Positions 1-10,427 of a stretch of 64,000 nt of DNA are shown here, piece by piece. This DNA is from Portulaca oleracea (Eukaryota > Streptophyta > Magnoliopsida > Caryophyllales > Portulacaceae): positions 16,041,341 through 16,105,340 of the forward strand of contig CM055889.1 in NCBI GenBank assembly GCA_029582165.1. The letters are read 5' to 3'. Position numbers and translations under genes: made by a program. Positions within the stretch are counted from its first letter, which is position 1; every line of letters starts with the position of its first letter. The notes beneath the pieces are model-generated. The model worked only from the letters and a program-made list of their open reading frames with translations. It ran no database searches and was not told the origin of the DNA.

Positions 1-749
1 TGACGTTGAATATTCCTTTTAATTTCACTTATTTATTAGTAACTAGTCCTATATTTTTTTGTATTTAGTCACCACTAGCTACCAACTTTACTGAGTAGCC
101 CCCTTTTTTTTATCATCAACTAATTGTTAGTATTTGTAAGGACATGCATGATCTAGAGGTCCACAACCACAAGACCAATGACTAATCAGCTTTTAAAAAG
201 GTGATAATTAATTAAAGATTTGACTAACGACTTGAACATGGAAGTCCTGGCTCTTTCCTTTTTATTTTCCATTTTTTTGGTTTTGTTTTTTTTTTCATAT
301 AAAGAATGGAACCAAATTTTCACTTGTCATAATTTAGTGTTATGGTCACTATCTGATTCCTCACTACTTGTAATTTTCAATGACTTGAAGCATGTCTGCT
401 AGTTGATGCTATGAAATTTCGCAGCAAAGTGTAGCAACTTTTAATATTCTTTATTGGTTAGATATTAATGAAATGATATCACTAGTTATTTGGGCTGAGC
501 AAAAAAAAAAAAGCTACCAGAACCAGACATAGAACCAGTGGATTTGGATTCCAAGTTTCGTTTAATTTCGACACTGGATGCAACAATGAGGATTCGGTTA
601 AAATTGGATCTTGTACTGGATTATGATATATTGAATCCAGTTAACTATATAAGAGATTTCAGTCTTTATTTATTTTGCAAATCAAAATAATCCGATCCCA
701 AGTTTATTTACTTATATTGCTAATAGGCAAGGTTGAAACTAATCCTTTG
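1..749. other. AT-rich intergenic DNA, no feature recognised
   Basis: No coding region, RNA gene or transposon terminus could be supported here. The longest ORF (220-402, 60 codons) is low-complexity (Phe/Leu-rich) and has no family resemblance that I can see. Confidence 0.6.
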
Positions 750-915
750 GGCCTATAAAGTTCAGTGGTAATATTAGATATGGTAAATGTTACATTTGAT
801 AAATTTTGTTAGTTTTTGATAACTTTTGGTAAATTTTCTTAACTTTCGATAAATTTATCTACATTTAGACATAACATTTGGAAAAATGTTGTACTATTAT
901 ATAATGTTAAATATA

Positions 916-1811
916 GAGTTCTCGGATAAAAATGCCACTAAACTATGTAGAAATGACAAATTTGCCATTTGAAAAAAACATGTTATGAAACTGTCATTAA
1001 TGTTATTTATAGTGACAAAAGTGTCATTTTACCAGATGTGAATTTGTTGTAGCCGGTTAAACAACCCCCCCCCCCCCAATCTTCTTCTTCCTCAACCCTC
1101 CATTTCCCCTGCTTCGTCCACCATAACCCAACATTCTGGCTATTTGTTCTAGGCCCAAAAATTAGGGTTTTTCCTCTCCTTCTTCAATTGTTGGTTCAAA
1201 TTAAAAACCCTAATTTCTTACAAAAAGCAACAATGGTCGCATAGTGATTGAACAGAGGAGAGAGAAAATGAGTTTCTGGGCAATTTTCAGCGACAAGATT
1301 GATCTTTTCCAGGACCTTTTGGGATTAAAATCAGTAAGTATAATTTTCAATTGATAATTTTATAAGATTAGAGTATGTGGGTGTATGTGATTTGGTTTGA
1401 TTTGGACAGTTTGGATGGGTGAGTTGATTCGTTTTTCTTGGGTGTTGGTGGCCACTTTTGCAACGGTGGTGGATGGCAGTGGTGTTGATGTTAGACTGTT
1501 AGTCATGGGATGGTTTTGGTGGTGGCAAGCAGTGGTGGTGGTGTAATGGTGGCAGTGGAGGTGGAAGGAATGGAGTTAGAGAGGAGCTGTTAGCTTTTAG
1601 GGTTTTTTTTAGTTGATTAGGTAAATAGTGAATGTAATTAGTGAATTAGAAGAAATTTACCTGCTATACTAAGTCATTCAACAATTTCAACAGGTTAAGT
1701 GGCATTTTCGTACTAATTAATATATTTTAATGACAGTTTCATAATATATTTTTTTCGGAAGGTAAATTTGCTATTTTTATATAGTTCAGTCGCATTTTTA
1801 CCTAAGAACTC
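916..1811. mobile_element. Mutator-type element (Pack-MULE candidate), 896 bp
   Basis: The ends form a long terminal inverted repeat: 916 to about 1030 (GAGTTCTCGGATAAAAATGC...) is matched in inverse by about 1690-1811. The flanks are near-perfect 10-bp direct repeats, GTTAAATATA at 906-915 and GTTGAATATA at 1812-1821. A long TIR with a 9-10-bp TSD is the signature of Mutator-like elements. No transposase is present. The interior is unlike the AT-rich surroundings: it has a pyrimidine-rich leader, AGGGTTT/AAACCCT motifs typical of plant 5' UTRs, and an exon-like ORF ending at a splice donor. This suggests a captured host gene fragment. Confidence 0.75.
1268..1333 (+). pseudogene. Captured first-exon fragment inside the MULE
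   Basis: An ATG at 1268 opens 22 codons (MSFWAIFSDK..., ending GLKS) and runs directly into GTAAGT at 1334, a strong plant 5' splice site, followed by T-rich intron-like sequence. Upstream (about 1080-1267) is a CT-rich, AGGGTTT-containing leader with a three-codon upstream ORF at 1233. No downstream exon is recognisable before the right TIR. I read this as the 5' UTR and first exon of a host gene carried by the transposon. The parent gene is not identified. Confidence 0.5.
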
Positions 1812-1839
1812 GTTGAATATATGTGAATTATATTTTTAA

Positions 1840-2660
1840 AAAATAAAATAAATAAATAAAATTTGGAGAAGCATATTTTTTTATTTTTTATCTTTTATTT
1901 TTTATTTGTTAAATACTTTAATTTATTAATTTTCCATTTCTAATTTTTTTTGAATTTTTAAATTTTTAAATTTTTTAAATTTACATTTTTTAATTTATCT
2001 TAAAAATTTTAAAATTTTAATTTTAAAATTCTGTTTCAATTTTACAATTTAATATTTTAAGTTTTTAAATTTTAAATCTAAATCTAGATTTTAAAACTTT
2101 AATTTTTAATTTTTAATTTTTAATTAATAGTTTTGAATTTCAAAATTTTTTATTTTCAATTTTTAATTATGCTTTAAATTTTTTATTTTAAATTTTTATT
2201 TTAAATTTTAAATTTTAAATTTTTAATGTTGAATTTTTATTTTTCAATTTTTTATTTTCAATTTTTAATGTTGAATTTAAATTTAAATTTTTAGTTTTAT
2301 CTTTTAATTTTAATTTTTAATAGTTAATTTTTATTTTTCATTTTATGATTTATATTTTTTTCATTTAAAAAATATTCATTTTTAATTTTTAATTTTTGAA
2401 ATTGAAAGTTTCACAATTGAAATTTTTTATTTTATAATTGTACAATTTTTAAAAATATTTAGCTTTTTCTTCAAAAATTTTTAAGTTTTTATTTTCTTTA
2501 TTTAAATATTTGTTATTTGAATTTTTAATATTTGTTATTTTTATTTTTTCAAATTTTCTGTTTTATTTTGTATTTTTTTTAAATTTTTAATCTTTTTTCT
2601 CCAATTTTATTTGTTATTTATTTTAAATATATATTTTCTAAAAAAGTTTAAAAGATATTA
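1840..2660. repeat. Very AT-rich low-complexity tract
   Basis: About 800 bp built almost entirely of permutations of TTTTTAAATTTTAAT, with few G or C bases. The plus strand is strongly T-rich. It borders the right end of the MULE and carries no gene. Confidence 0.8.
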
Positions 2661-3049
2661 TCAAAATTAATATTATCAAAAATTAAAAGTTGAATTTTGA
2701 TAATTAAAAATTAAAATGAAATATTTAAAAATTTTAATATTGAAAATAAAAATTATTAAATAATATATGAAATTACTCAATAATAATTTTTTATATTTTG
2801 TAACTTCCAGTAACTTCCAGTGAATTTCGATAACTTTTGGTAACTTTCGGTAAATTCTGATAAATATATGACAACTATCATTACCTATGAAATTTATAGG
2901 CCCTAATGTCACGAGGGATCAAAATACTACTAAATATAATTGATCATATAATAGGGCTGAAAAAATAAAATTTAAATGAAATAATAGCAAATTGACAATG
3001 TGAAATAACAAATTATGGAAGTAATTAAAAATCTTTTCAAAAATAAGAG

Positions 3050-4733
3050 AGAAACAGTTATATATGATTTGCACAAAGACTTATTGCGTGACACTGATTG
3101 GTAGACGAAGGGTTTTCAACCTTAGGAATTAAGGAAATTAGGGCGTGATTAACTTGTTTTAATAATTGACCTTCATGGGAAAAGGAGTGAATAGCCGCAC
3201 AAACCTGCTTACCCATTACATCCCAATGATTTTGAAAAAATGCAATACCAAATTCATGAGGACCTGGAGTTTTAAATTTATCATGTTCAAAAACTGCCAT
3301 TTTAATTTCTTTATAAGAAAAAGTTTGAATGAGACTATGATTATCTTCCATTGAAATTAAATTAGAAAGAAATTTAGGAAGAGACCTGTTAGGAACTGCT
3401 GAAGATTTAAATCTGTGTTGGAAATAACGAGCAAGTATATTTTGAACAGATTCCGGTTGGTCTTGCTAAGTATCAGCATTATCTTTTATTTTGGTAATAG
3501 TAATTCTACTATTCTAGCCTTTCGGGCACACATATTCACTTGGAAGAAGAGGGAGTTTCGATCACGATCGACTAACCAGTTCTTTCGAGAAAAGGCACCC
3601 CAATACTTTTGATTGTAAAGATGCATTTTTTTCTCGTTATTTTATGAACCGATTAAACGAATCATTCAGGCGGAAACTATTCGGACTATCTATTAATTTT
3701 TGTTCAACATAATGAAGTTTTTCCTTATTTCGTTGAAGTTTTGAAGAAAAATTTCCAAAGGTAGCTTTATTCCAGAACTTAAGGTCACGTTTAATTTTCC
3801 TAAGTTTGGATATGACTTTGTACATTGGGACCCCCTTTGCTGGCAAATCCCAAGATTTCTTGATAACGGTATGAACCTGAGCATGAGAAGCCCAAGCATG
3901 TTGATATGAAACTTTGTACCTTTCTTATTACATAATGTGGAGTTGGTATTTAAAAGGACATAAGCATGATTCCAAGCAAGTAAAAGGCCCAGACAAAACT
4001 TTATAATTTGGATAAAGAGCATCCTATAAAGGAGAAATATTAATATATCTGTCAAGTTTTTCATAAATTCGATGACCATGAATTAACTTTTTCTAAGTAA
4101 AATTCCTTTCAACAGTAGTAGCATCTCAACATCCATATTGAGATTGTGAAACAAATTTGATACGTATAGAGTGATTAGAATTAAAGGGAACACCCCCGAA
4201 CTTGTCTGAGGACGACAATAATTCATTAAAATCACCAACTAGACACCAATAGTCAGTAATTGAAGAAGCTAGATTCAATAAATTATTCCAAAAATCATTC
4301 TTATCTCTCTCTTGGGGTGGTCCATAACAAACAGTTAATACAAACTTTTTACTAGACATCTTATCAAGTATAGAACAATGGAAAAAGAGCGGATTCTTAA
4401 TTAAAATTTCAAGATCGACAACATTCAAATTCCAAATACACCATAAACCACTCGTATGGTTGAAAGGAGAAATGTAGGAAAAATTATCATAACCAAGCTT
4501 CCTAATAATGCGATTAGCATTTTCATCACTGACCATAGTTTCCACAATAAACACAATTGACGATATAATTGAACAATTAATATAAAGAACTTCCAACCTA
4601 TAATCCCAAAATTGAGAAGGGAAGACAGACAAACCAGATAAAATAAAACCAATGATTTGAAAAGAAGAAGAGGATCAAAAATAGAAAAAAGTCTCAGGAG
4701 CCGAAGGTAGTACCCAAAAAAAGATTGAAAGAG
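3050..4733 (-). pseudogene. L1-type LINE ORF2 fragment: endonuclease, linker, start of RT
   Basis: Read on the minus strand, 4632-4126 encodes an exo/endonuclease/phosphatase domain with the conserved motifs VETMVSDENANR, YGPPQE and VGDFNELLSSSDKFGG. 3846-3637 encodes the basic linker (RDLKFWNKATFGNF) and 3351-3058 the start of reverse transcriptase (KTPGPHEFG, LLKQVNHALISLIPKVENP). The frame is broken by stops and frameshifts, and the RT ends abruptly near 3058, before the catalytic FADD motif. In an intact LINE this protein nicks the target and reverse-transcribes its own RNA. The 5' side is cut at 4733 by the Ty3 element (4739-9517); the short stretch 9518-9653 beyond it probably belongs to the interrupted LINE, but I could not align it. 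Confidence 0.85.
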
Positions 4734-4738
4734 GCTCA
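4734..4738. repeat. Left TSD of Ty3 element (GCTCA)
   Basis: GCTCA at 4734-4738 is repeated at 9518-9522, immediately outside the TG...CA ends of the LTRs. This fixes the element boundaries. Confidence 0.9.
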
Positions 4739-5565
4739 TGATGGAGATCTGCTTAGCCTTGGACTTACCTTTGGGGACCCTAGGTTCATGGAGAATAATT
4801 AATGGAGATCAGCCCAACTCATCTAAGCTACCAAAGGAGGCCCAAATCATATACATGGAGGTGGAAAAGGCCCTAGAAGAAGGATCCATCAAGGAGGCTC
4901 AACATCCAACCCATATTGTGTGCTCTATCTTTCAAGAAGACATCCAAACAAGCTAAAGAAGGCCCCAAGCCCACGTACAAGAGGCGTGCAAAGAGAATTT
5001 CACAGTTTTGGCATTTTTCAAGAAGAAGTTCACAGTTTTGGCATTTTCAAGAAGAAGTTCACAGTTTTTGTGTTTTCTTTATTAGTAGCAAGTTTATTAT
5101 TGTATTTTTATTATTATTAGCTGAGTGTGATGCCGAGTAATATCTAAAAGCTTAGGCATCAAGTTAGAAGAGTCTAGAAGGATCTAAAGGAGTCTAGAAG
5201 GAACTAGGAGTGTGGAATCCAATTCGGATTCAAGGTGTGTATTTTGGCGCCACTTTTTGTAACTAATCCAATTAGGATTAGGAGAGTCTTAGGGGAGTCC
5301 AATATGGAATCGTCCTAGGGTAGCTTTGGTGCCAAGTTAATAGTCCTAGGAAGTTTAGGACTTAGTCTAATATAAGGCCCTGTTCGGCAAAAATAGCGGA
5401 TTCAGTAGCAGATTGCGGTTGGGGTAGCGGATAGCGGTTAGAGTAGCAGATAGCGATTGCAGTTTAGTGTATAGCTGATAGCTGTTTAATTAGCTATTTA
5501 TATAAATTATGTTCAGTAAAATTAGTGGTTAGATTAGCTGATGAATGTAGAATGGCCGAAAAGGA

Positions 5566-5658
<93 letters not shown>

Positions 5659-5659
5659 C
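5566..5659. repeat. (ATT)n microsatellite
   Basis: About 31 uninterrupted ATT units inside the MITE. A second, shorter run lies at about 5909-5960. Translations of these runs (poly-Ile, poly-Asn) are artefacts. Confidence 0.95.
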
Positions 5660-5802
5660 GTCATAGTCGTCATTGTTATTACATCCATACATTTTGATAG
5701 TTGAAAAAAAAAATCAACTTAGATTATAATCGACTAAAGTTAAATGTTTCATTGAATATCCTTTGTTTCTTTTTCACAGAGTAGTAGGTGGAAAACAATT
5801 TC

Positions 5803-5905
5803 TAAATCTTAGGCCAGCTAGAACTAGTCTTTCTAAAGTGCAAAATTTAGAAATAAGACTGTTACATTCGACTCCTTCATACCGGACATGGAGGGGATTT
5901 TAGAG
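5803..5905 (+). repeat. SINE-like fragment (weak)
   Basis: The sequence around TCTTTCTAAAGTGCAAAATT ... ACATTCGACTCC resembles the stretch at 32660-32745 and recalls the 3' body of plant Au-type SINEs. There is no Pol III box, tail or TSD to confirm it. Confidence 0.3.
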
Positions 5906-5911
5906 TATTAC

Positions 5912-5960
<49 letters not shown>

Positions 5961-6712
5961 CAACATAATTATGTATTATAATATTATTATTATTGTTTAT
6001 TATTATTTTTTGGGAAAAAGTTTGGGATGTAGTGGGGGCAAAGGGGTGGTGTAGCCAGTGTTTATTAAATTTATGGACTAGGGGCAGCATGCATGGCAAT
6101 ATTGCTAGAAAGTATTAATATAAATTGCAAAGGGTAGCCATGGAATTTGAAGCTGTCAAACGCTACCTTGCATCTCAAACGTTACTATGGGTAACATTTG
6201 TAAAAACTTTCAAACGCTCCAACAAACGCTCTCTATTAATTTAAAACGCTACTTAACCGAACACTCATGATATGATAAAATAGCGTTTTGATCCGGTCAA
6301 AACGCTAAACGCTACTCCAAACGCTAGTACCGAACACAGCCTAAATAGGGAGGCTTGTATTCGTTCTAGACACACAATTTTCGATCATGATGAATACAAA
6401 ACGAGTTTTTACTCACTTTGAGAGTTTTTCTCTTGTCTTTTCCACTATTGTATCTTGAATTGACTATTCAAGTGGTGAGGTAGAGCTTGTTCCAATACTT
6501 AGAAGATGTTTCTGTAACTAAGTAGAAGAACAAGAAGCTCTAGGGGTTCAACTTGTGGTGTCTCTGTATCAAGTTTGATTCCCTTGAACTATCCAACTAT
6601 CTATCCAACCATAAGTCACACGTTATACTTACCCTAACCTTAGGATTGATTGCACGTCATATTGATGTGTAATTGATCAAAACCTTAATTTGCATCAGTT
6701 ATACATCAAAAT

Positions 6713-6724
6713 TGGTATCAGAGT
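6713..6724 (+). promoter_or_regulatory. Primer-binding site, initiator tRNA-Met
   Basis: TGGTATCAGAGT lies four bases after the end of the 5' LTR. It matches the usual plant iMet primer site TGGTATCAGAGC at 11 of 12 positions. Minus-strand cDNA synthesis would start here. Confidence 0.9.
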
Positions 6725-6861
6725 TTAGGTTTTTAAGAGAGTGCAACCCCAAGGTCTCAAAACACAATCTTTCTAAACCTAAACACATGACTATCATCAA
6801 GGCCAACCCAAACACGTTCAAAACACCATCCTTCTAAAACCCTAAACACATTACCATCATC

Positions 6862-7935
6862 ATGGCCAGTGGGAGCAACTCTAGTCCCACTCATGAAGAG
6901 CTAGAGAAGAAGGTGGAGTACCTTGCAAAGTAGATGGAACGACTAATGCATCTACAACGAAAGGAGACTAGAGATTCAGGAGAAGAGGAAAGTGAAGCAG
7001 AAGTCGTGAGCTCACTTAGGAGGCCTCGTCAACCACCACGACGTGAGCCAAGAGAAGAGAAGCTTGACTTCAAAGTTGATATTCCTGAATTTGAAGGTAA
7101 TCTTGATCCTGAAGTTTTACTTACTTGATTGGATTCAAACTATGGAGAGAGTCCTTGATCTGAAAGATGTTCCTGATGAAAAGAAAGTCAAGTATATTGC
7201 TCTTAAACTTCGAAAACATGCTAGTATTTGGTGGACTAACATACAGAAGAAGAGGCAGCATGTTGGGAAAGAAAAGATTCGAACTTGGGAGAAGATGAAG
7301 AAGAAACTTCACTTTAAGTTTCTTCCTGTGAGCTACTTCAAAGATAACTACTGTGGAGATATGATCTAAAGGAGGATGAACCTCAAACGCTTGTGAGGTA
7401 TTTAGTTGGATTGAATGAAAGGATAAGGTATGTTGTGGAACTTCAACCCTACTCTATACTTAATGAATTGAGTACTTTAGCTCATAAAATTGAATAGCAA
7501 CGAAAGAGAAGGGGGAAAGAGATGTCAAACGAAAACCCTACAACACCTAAAGAACCTATTCCATATCCCTCACAAGTACAGCAAAACCCAACAAAATTTC
7601 CAAACACAAGAAACCCTACGTCCAAACAGCCCGTAAACCCACAAAAGAACCCACCCTCTGCCGTGAATAAGCCTATAGATACAAGGAGAAGGTGTTTCAA
7701 GTGCCAAGGACTTGGCCATATTGCAGCTGAATGTCCAAACCAGAAAATCGTGTCCTTGGTAGAATTTCAAAACGCTCTATTCATTAAAACTGAACCAGAT
7801 TGTGGGGAAGAACAAGAGGAAACTAAAGAAGAGACAGTTTATGAAGAAGTTGAAGTGGGTCCAGATGAAGGAGAGCTATTAATCCTTCATGGCTCTCCAA
7901 TGGAGGAAGAAACACAAAGAGAGGCTATTTTTTGA
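6862..7935 (+). pseudogene. Ty3 gag pseudogene with zinc knuckle
   Basis: ATG at 6862 opens MASGSNSSPTHEELEKKVEYL. A TAG at about 6931 interrupts the frame, and a frameshift near 7118 moves it into the gag core (LDWIQTMERVLDLKDVPDEKKVKY, then KLRKHASIWWTN), which ends at further breaks after 7369. A last open stretch (7522-7935) holds a Pro/Asn/Lys-rich linker, the knuckle CFKCQGLGHIAAEC (C-x2-C-x4-H-x4-C, about 7696-7737), and an acidic tail. Gag would package the element RNA; the breaks make this copy non-functional. Confidence 0.85.
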
Positions 7936-8301
7936 ACTCAGTGTACAATTAAGAACAAACCTTGCTCTTTGATTATTGATGGAGGCAGCCAAGCTAATGT
8001 GATATCCAAGTCTCTTGGACGAATTGCAAGTGCCCAGGACACCCCATCCAGCTCCATATACGATCCAATGGATTCATCAAGGTCAGGGCATTCAAGTTAC
8101 TAGAAGATGTTTGGTGCAATTCCCTATAGGTAACATGTATCATGATTCAATTTGGTATGAAATTATGCACATAGATGCGTGTCACATCTTATTTGGCAGG
8201 CCATGGATGTTTGATAGATCCTTGATTCATGATGGACGTGAAAATACTTATTCATTCATGATAGGCCATAAGAGGATCACCCTTAGGTCCATGAGGAGCT
8301 A
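7936..8301 (+). pseudogene. Retroviral-type aspartic protease fragment
   Basis: Downstream of gag, 7960-8020 reads CSLIIDGGSQANVIS, the D-G-G-S form of the active site seen in plant Ty3 elements. The next open stretch (8015-8301) ends with DACHILFGRPWMFDRSLIHDG, the conserved protease C-terminal flap region. A stop after the gag tail and a frame change separate the pieces. The polyprotein ends at 8301 with no RT following, so the pol deletion lies at or just after the protease. Confidence 0.8.
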
Positions 8302-8460
8302 ATTCATCCAACCGAGTTTGAGGGCAAACTCTTTGCAACAAGGGGAGAATGATGGAAAGTCACCTAACCTTGGTCTCACCTTTAGGGACCCTAGATTCAT
8401 GGAAGGTGATGGAGACCAGTCCTGCTCACCCTATAAGAAGATCCAATTCATTTAATCGAG
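8302..8460 (+). repeat. Tandem duplication of the polypurine tract plus LTR start
   Basis: About 8302-8430 repeats the segment at about 8451-8580, including GAGTTTGAGGGCAAACTC, the tract AAGGGGAGAA, the LTR start TGATG and roughly the first 80 bp of LTR. The element thus has a truncated extra LTR head just inside its real 3' LTR. Confidence 0.8.
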
Positions 8461-8483
8461 TTTGAGGGCAAACTCTTTGCAAC

Positions 8484-8493
8484 AAGGGGAGAA
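8484..8493 (+). promoter_or_regulatory. Polypurine tract
   Basis: AAGGGGAGAA abuts the TG of the 3' LTR at 8494, the expected site for plus-strand priming. A second copy ends at about 8353 within the duplication. Confidence 0.85.
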
Positions 8494-9517
8494 TGATGAA
8501 GATCTACTTAGCCTTGGTCTCACCTTTGCAGACCCTAGGTTCATGGAGAATAATGGAGATCAGCCCAACTCATCTAAGCCACCAAAGGAGGCCCAAGTCA
8601 TATACATGGAGGTGGAAAAGGCCCTAGAAGAAGGATCCATCAAGGAGGCCCAACGTCCAACCCATGTTGTGTGCTCTATCTTCTAAGAGGACGTCCAAAC
8701 AAGCTAAAGAAGGCCCAAGCTCACGTACAAGAGGCGTCCAAAGAGAATTTCACAGTTTTGGCATTTTCAAGAAGAAGTTCACAGTTTTGGCATTTTCAAG
8801 AAGAAGTTCACAGTTTTAGCATTTTCAAGAAGAAGTTCACAGTTTTTGTGTTTTCTTTATTATTAGCAAGTTTATTATTGTATTTTTATTATTATTAGTT
8901 GAGTGTGATGCCAAGTAATATCTAATAGCTTAGGCATCAAGTTAGAAGAGTCTAGAAGGATCTAGAGGAGTCTAGAAGGAACTAGGAGTGTAGAATCCAA
9001 TTCGGATTCAAGGTGTGTATTTTGGCACCACTTTTTGCAACTAATCCAATTAGGATTAGGAGAGTCTTAGGGGAGTTCAATATGGATTCGTCCTAGGGTA
9101 GCTTTGGCGCCAAGTTAATAGGCCTAGGAGGTTTAGGACTTAGTCTAGTATAAATAGGGAGGCTTGTATTCGTTCTAGACACACAGTTTTCGATCATGAT
9201 GAATACAAAACGAGTTTTTAATCACTTTGAGAGTTTTTCTCTTGTCTTTTCTACTATTTTATCTTGAATTGGCTATTCAAATGGTGAGGTAGAGCTTGTT
9301 CCAATACTTAGAAGGTGTTTATGTAACTAAGTAGAAGAACAAGAAGCCCTAGAGGTTCAACTTGTGGTGTCTCTATATCAAGTTTGATTCCCTTGAACTA
9401 TCCAACTATCTATCCAACCCTAAGTCACACGTTATACTTACCCTAACCCTAGGATTGGTTGCACGTCATATTGATGTGTAATTGATTAAAACCCTAGTTT
9501 GCATCAGTTATACATCA
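8494..9517 (+). repeat. 3' LTR of Ty3 element
   Basis: 1024 bp, TGATGAAGATC...ATACATCA. It carries an intact TATA box (TATAAATAG, 9149-9157) and about four copies of a 29-bp tandem unit (CACAGTTTTGGCATTTTC...) at 8749-8850, against about two and a half in the 5' LTR. The downstream TSD is GCTCA. Confidence 0.92.
9149..9157 (+). promoter_or_regulatory. LTR TATA box (intact copy)
   Basis: TATAAATAG in the 3' LTR. The same site in the 5' LTR is split by the MITE at 5376-6341. Confidence 0.8.
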
Positions 9518-9654
9518 GCTCATCATAGACCAAAGATAGTATATAGCGGGTAAATTCCTGATAGTATCCGATCTTATGAAAAGGGTCGAGAAAAGAGAAA
9601 CCCAACTCTTTCCTACTATCAAGCAAGCCAGCCCAATCTACCAAGACGCTAGGA

Positions 9655-9999
9655 GGCTGTTCATCGGTCCGGGACTGGACTGAATAGGACTGGACTGAAA
9701 GGACCGAGGACCGAAATAGAGGACTAAGCTGGACCGAGGATTGGACCGAAAAAAGTTCGGTCCGGGACTTGACCGACCGAACTTTATTCGGTCCAGTTCG
9801 GACTGGACTATACATAAAGAAACCCTATAATTTTAGTAACTTCGGTCCTTCAGTTCGGTCCATGGGTTGGATCAAGGATCGAACATCAAAAATTTCTTGG
9901 ACCGAGGACTGGACCGAACTTTTCTCGGTCCATTCAATCCAGTTCTCGGTTCAGTCCGGTCCAGTCCTTTTTTCGGTCCGGACTGGACTATGAACAGCC
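9655..9999. mobile_element. Foldback MITE with GGTCCGGAC repeats
   Basis: Ends GGCTGTTCAT and ATGAACAGCC are inverse copies. The interior is made of many copies of GGACTGGAC and GGTCCG/CGGACC in both orientations, so the whole unit folds on itself. No convincing TSD is visible, although hAT-type is most likely from the terminus. ORFs across it are repeat artefacts. Confidence 0.7.
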
Positions 10000-10000
10000 C

Positions 10001-10427
10001 TTAGACCTTTCTAAGCCAAAAGCTAAAATCAGAAACCAAAAAATCAGAAGGGGTAAAATATAGATCTACATCATTCCGAAACAACCACCTGAAACAAAGA
10101 AGTTGAAAGAGAGCATGATCCAATATGACCAACTGACCCCATTCAAAGTTAAAGATGAAATAGAAATAGTTGCAAGGTAGTATACAGTAGGCAAAGGCAA
10201 AGGCAGACAAGAACCTAAAAGCCAGCCCATAGACAAAAGCACAAACCAAATGATTTATCACATGCATCCTTCTAAGATAAGCAGATTGAAAAAGGTAGAA
10301 TTCAATTAAGAGAGCAACACAAATATACAGTTTGGAAAACCTTAACTTTTTACTTTTGAACGATGAAAATATTCACATCAAATTTCAAGAAAAAGGAAAT
10401 TCCAAAATCCAGCAGATATATTGCAAT
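10001..10427. other. Intergenic, nothing recognised
   Basis: About 430 bp of moderately AT-rich sequence between two MITEs. No coding or repeat signature was found. Confidence 0.5.

Larger units (their letters stand above)
750..2902. mobile_element. Possible element with short inverted ends (GGCCTATAAA)
   Basis: About 23 bp at 750-772, starting GGCCTATAAA, reappears inverted at 2880-2902 with roughly 20 of 23 positions matching. Just inside each end lie related runs of short motifs such as TAACTTTTGGTAA. No clean target duplication is visible. The MULE at 916-1811 and the AT tract lie inside. It may be a decayed DNA transposon or a chance pairing of AT-rich sequence. Confidence 0.3.
5373..6344. 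mobile_element. Tourist-like (PIF/Harbinger) MITE, 966 bp, TSD TAA
   Basis: The element proper is 5376-6341. It starts GGCCCTGTTCGG and ends with the near-inverse CCGAACACAGCC, flanked by TAA at 5373-5375 and 6342-6344. The sister LTR keeps the uninserted sequence TATAAATAGGG at 9149-9159, so the insertion is proven directly. Its arms are rich in AGCGGAT/AACGCTA motifs. It contains two ATT microsatellites and a SINE-like stretch (5803-5905). No transposase is encoded. Confidence 0.9.
4739..6708 (+). repeat. 5' LTR of Ty3 element (carries a MITE)
   Basis: Starts TGATGGAGATC and ends CATCA directly before the primer site. It matches 8494-9517 along its length except for a 966-bp insertion (5376-6341) in the TATA box and a copy-number difference in a 29-bp tandem repeat (about 5004-5075). 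Confidence 0.9.
4739..9517 (+). mobile_element. Non-autonomous Ty3/gypsy LTR retrotransposon (gag-protease only)
   Basis: The LTRs are 4739-6708 (about 1 kb once the nested MITE is removed) and 8494-9517; both begin TGATG and end ACATCA. An initiator-Met primer site follows the left LTR and a polypurine tract precedes the right one. The 1.8-kb interior encodes a broken gag with a zinc knuckle and an aspartic protease segment, then passes straight to the 3' end. Reverse transcriptase, RNase H and integrase are absent, so mobility would need a helper. The 5-bp TSD is perfect. It interrupts the L1 fragment at 3050-4733. The gag type resembles plant Ty3 chromovirus-like gag, an assignment I regard as tentative. 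Confidence 0.9.

Noticed and set aside
5494..5688. ORF of mostly isoleucine on the minus strand
   Set aside because: Translation of the (ATT)n microsatellite inside a MITE.
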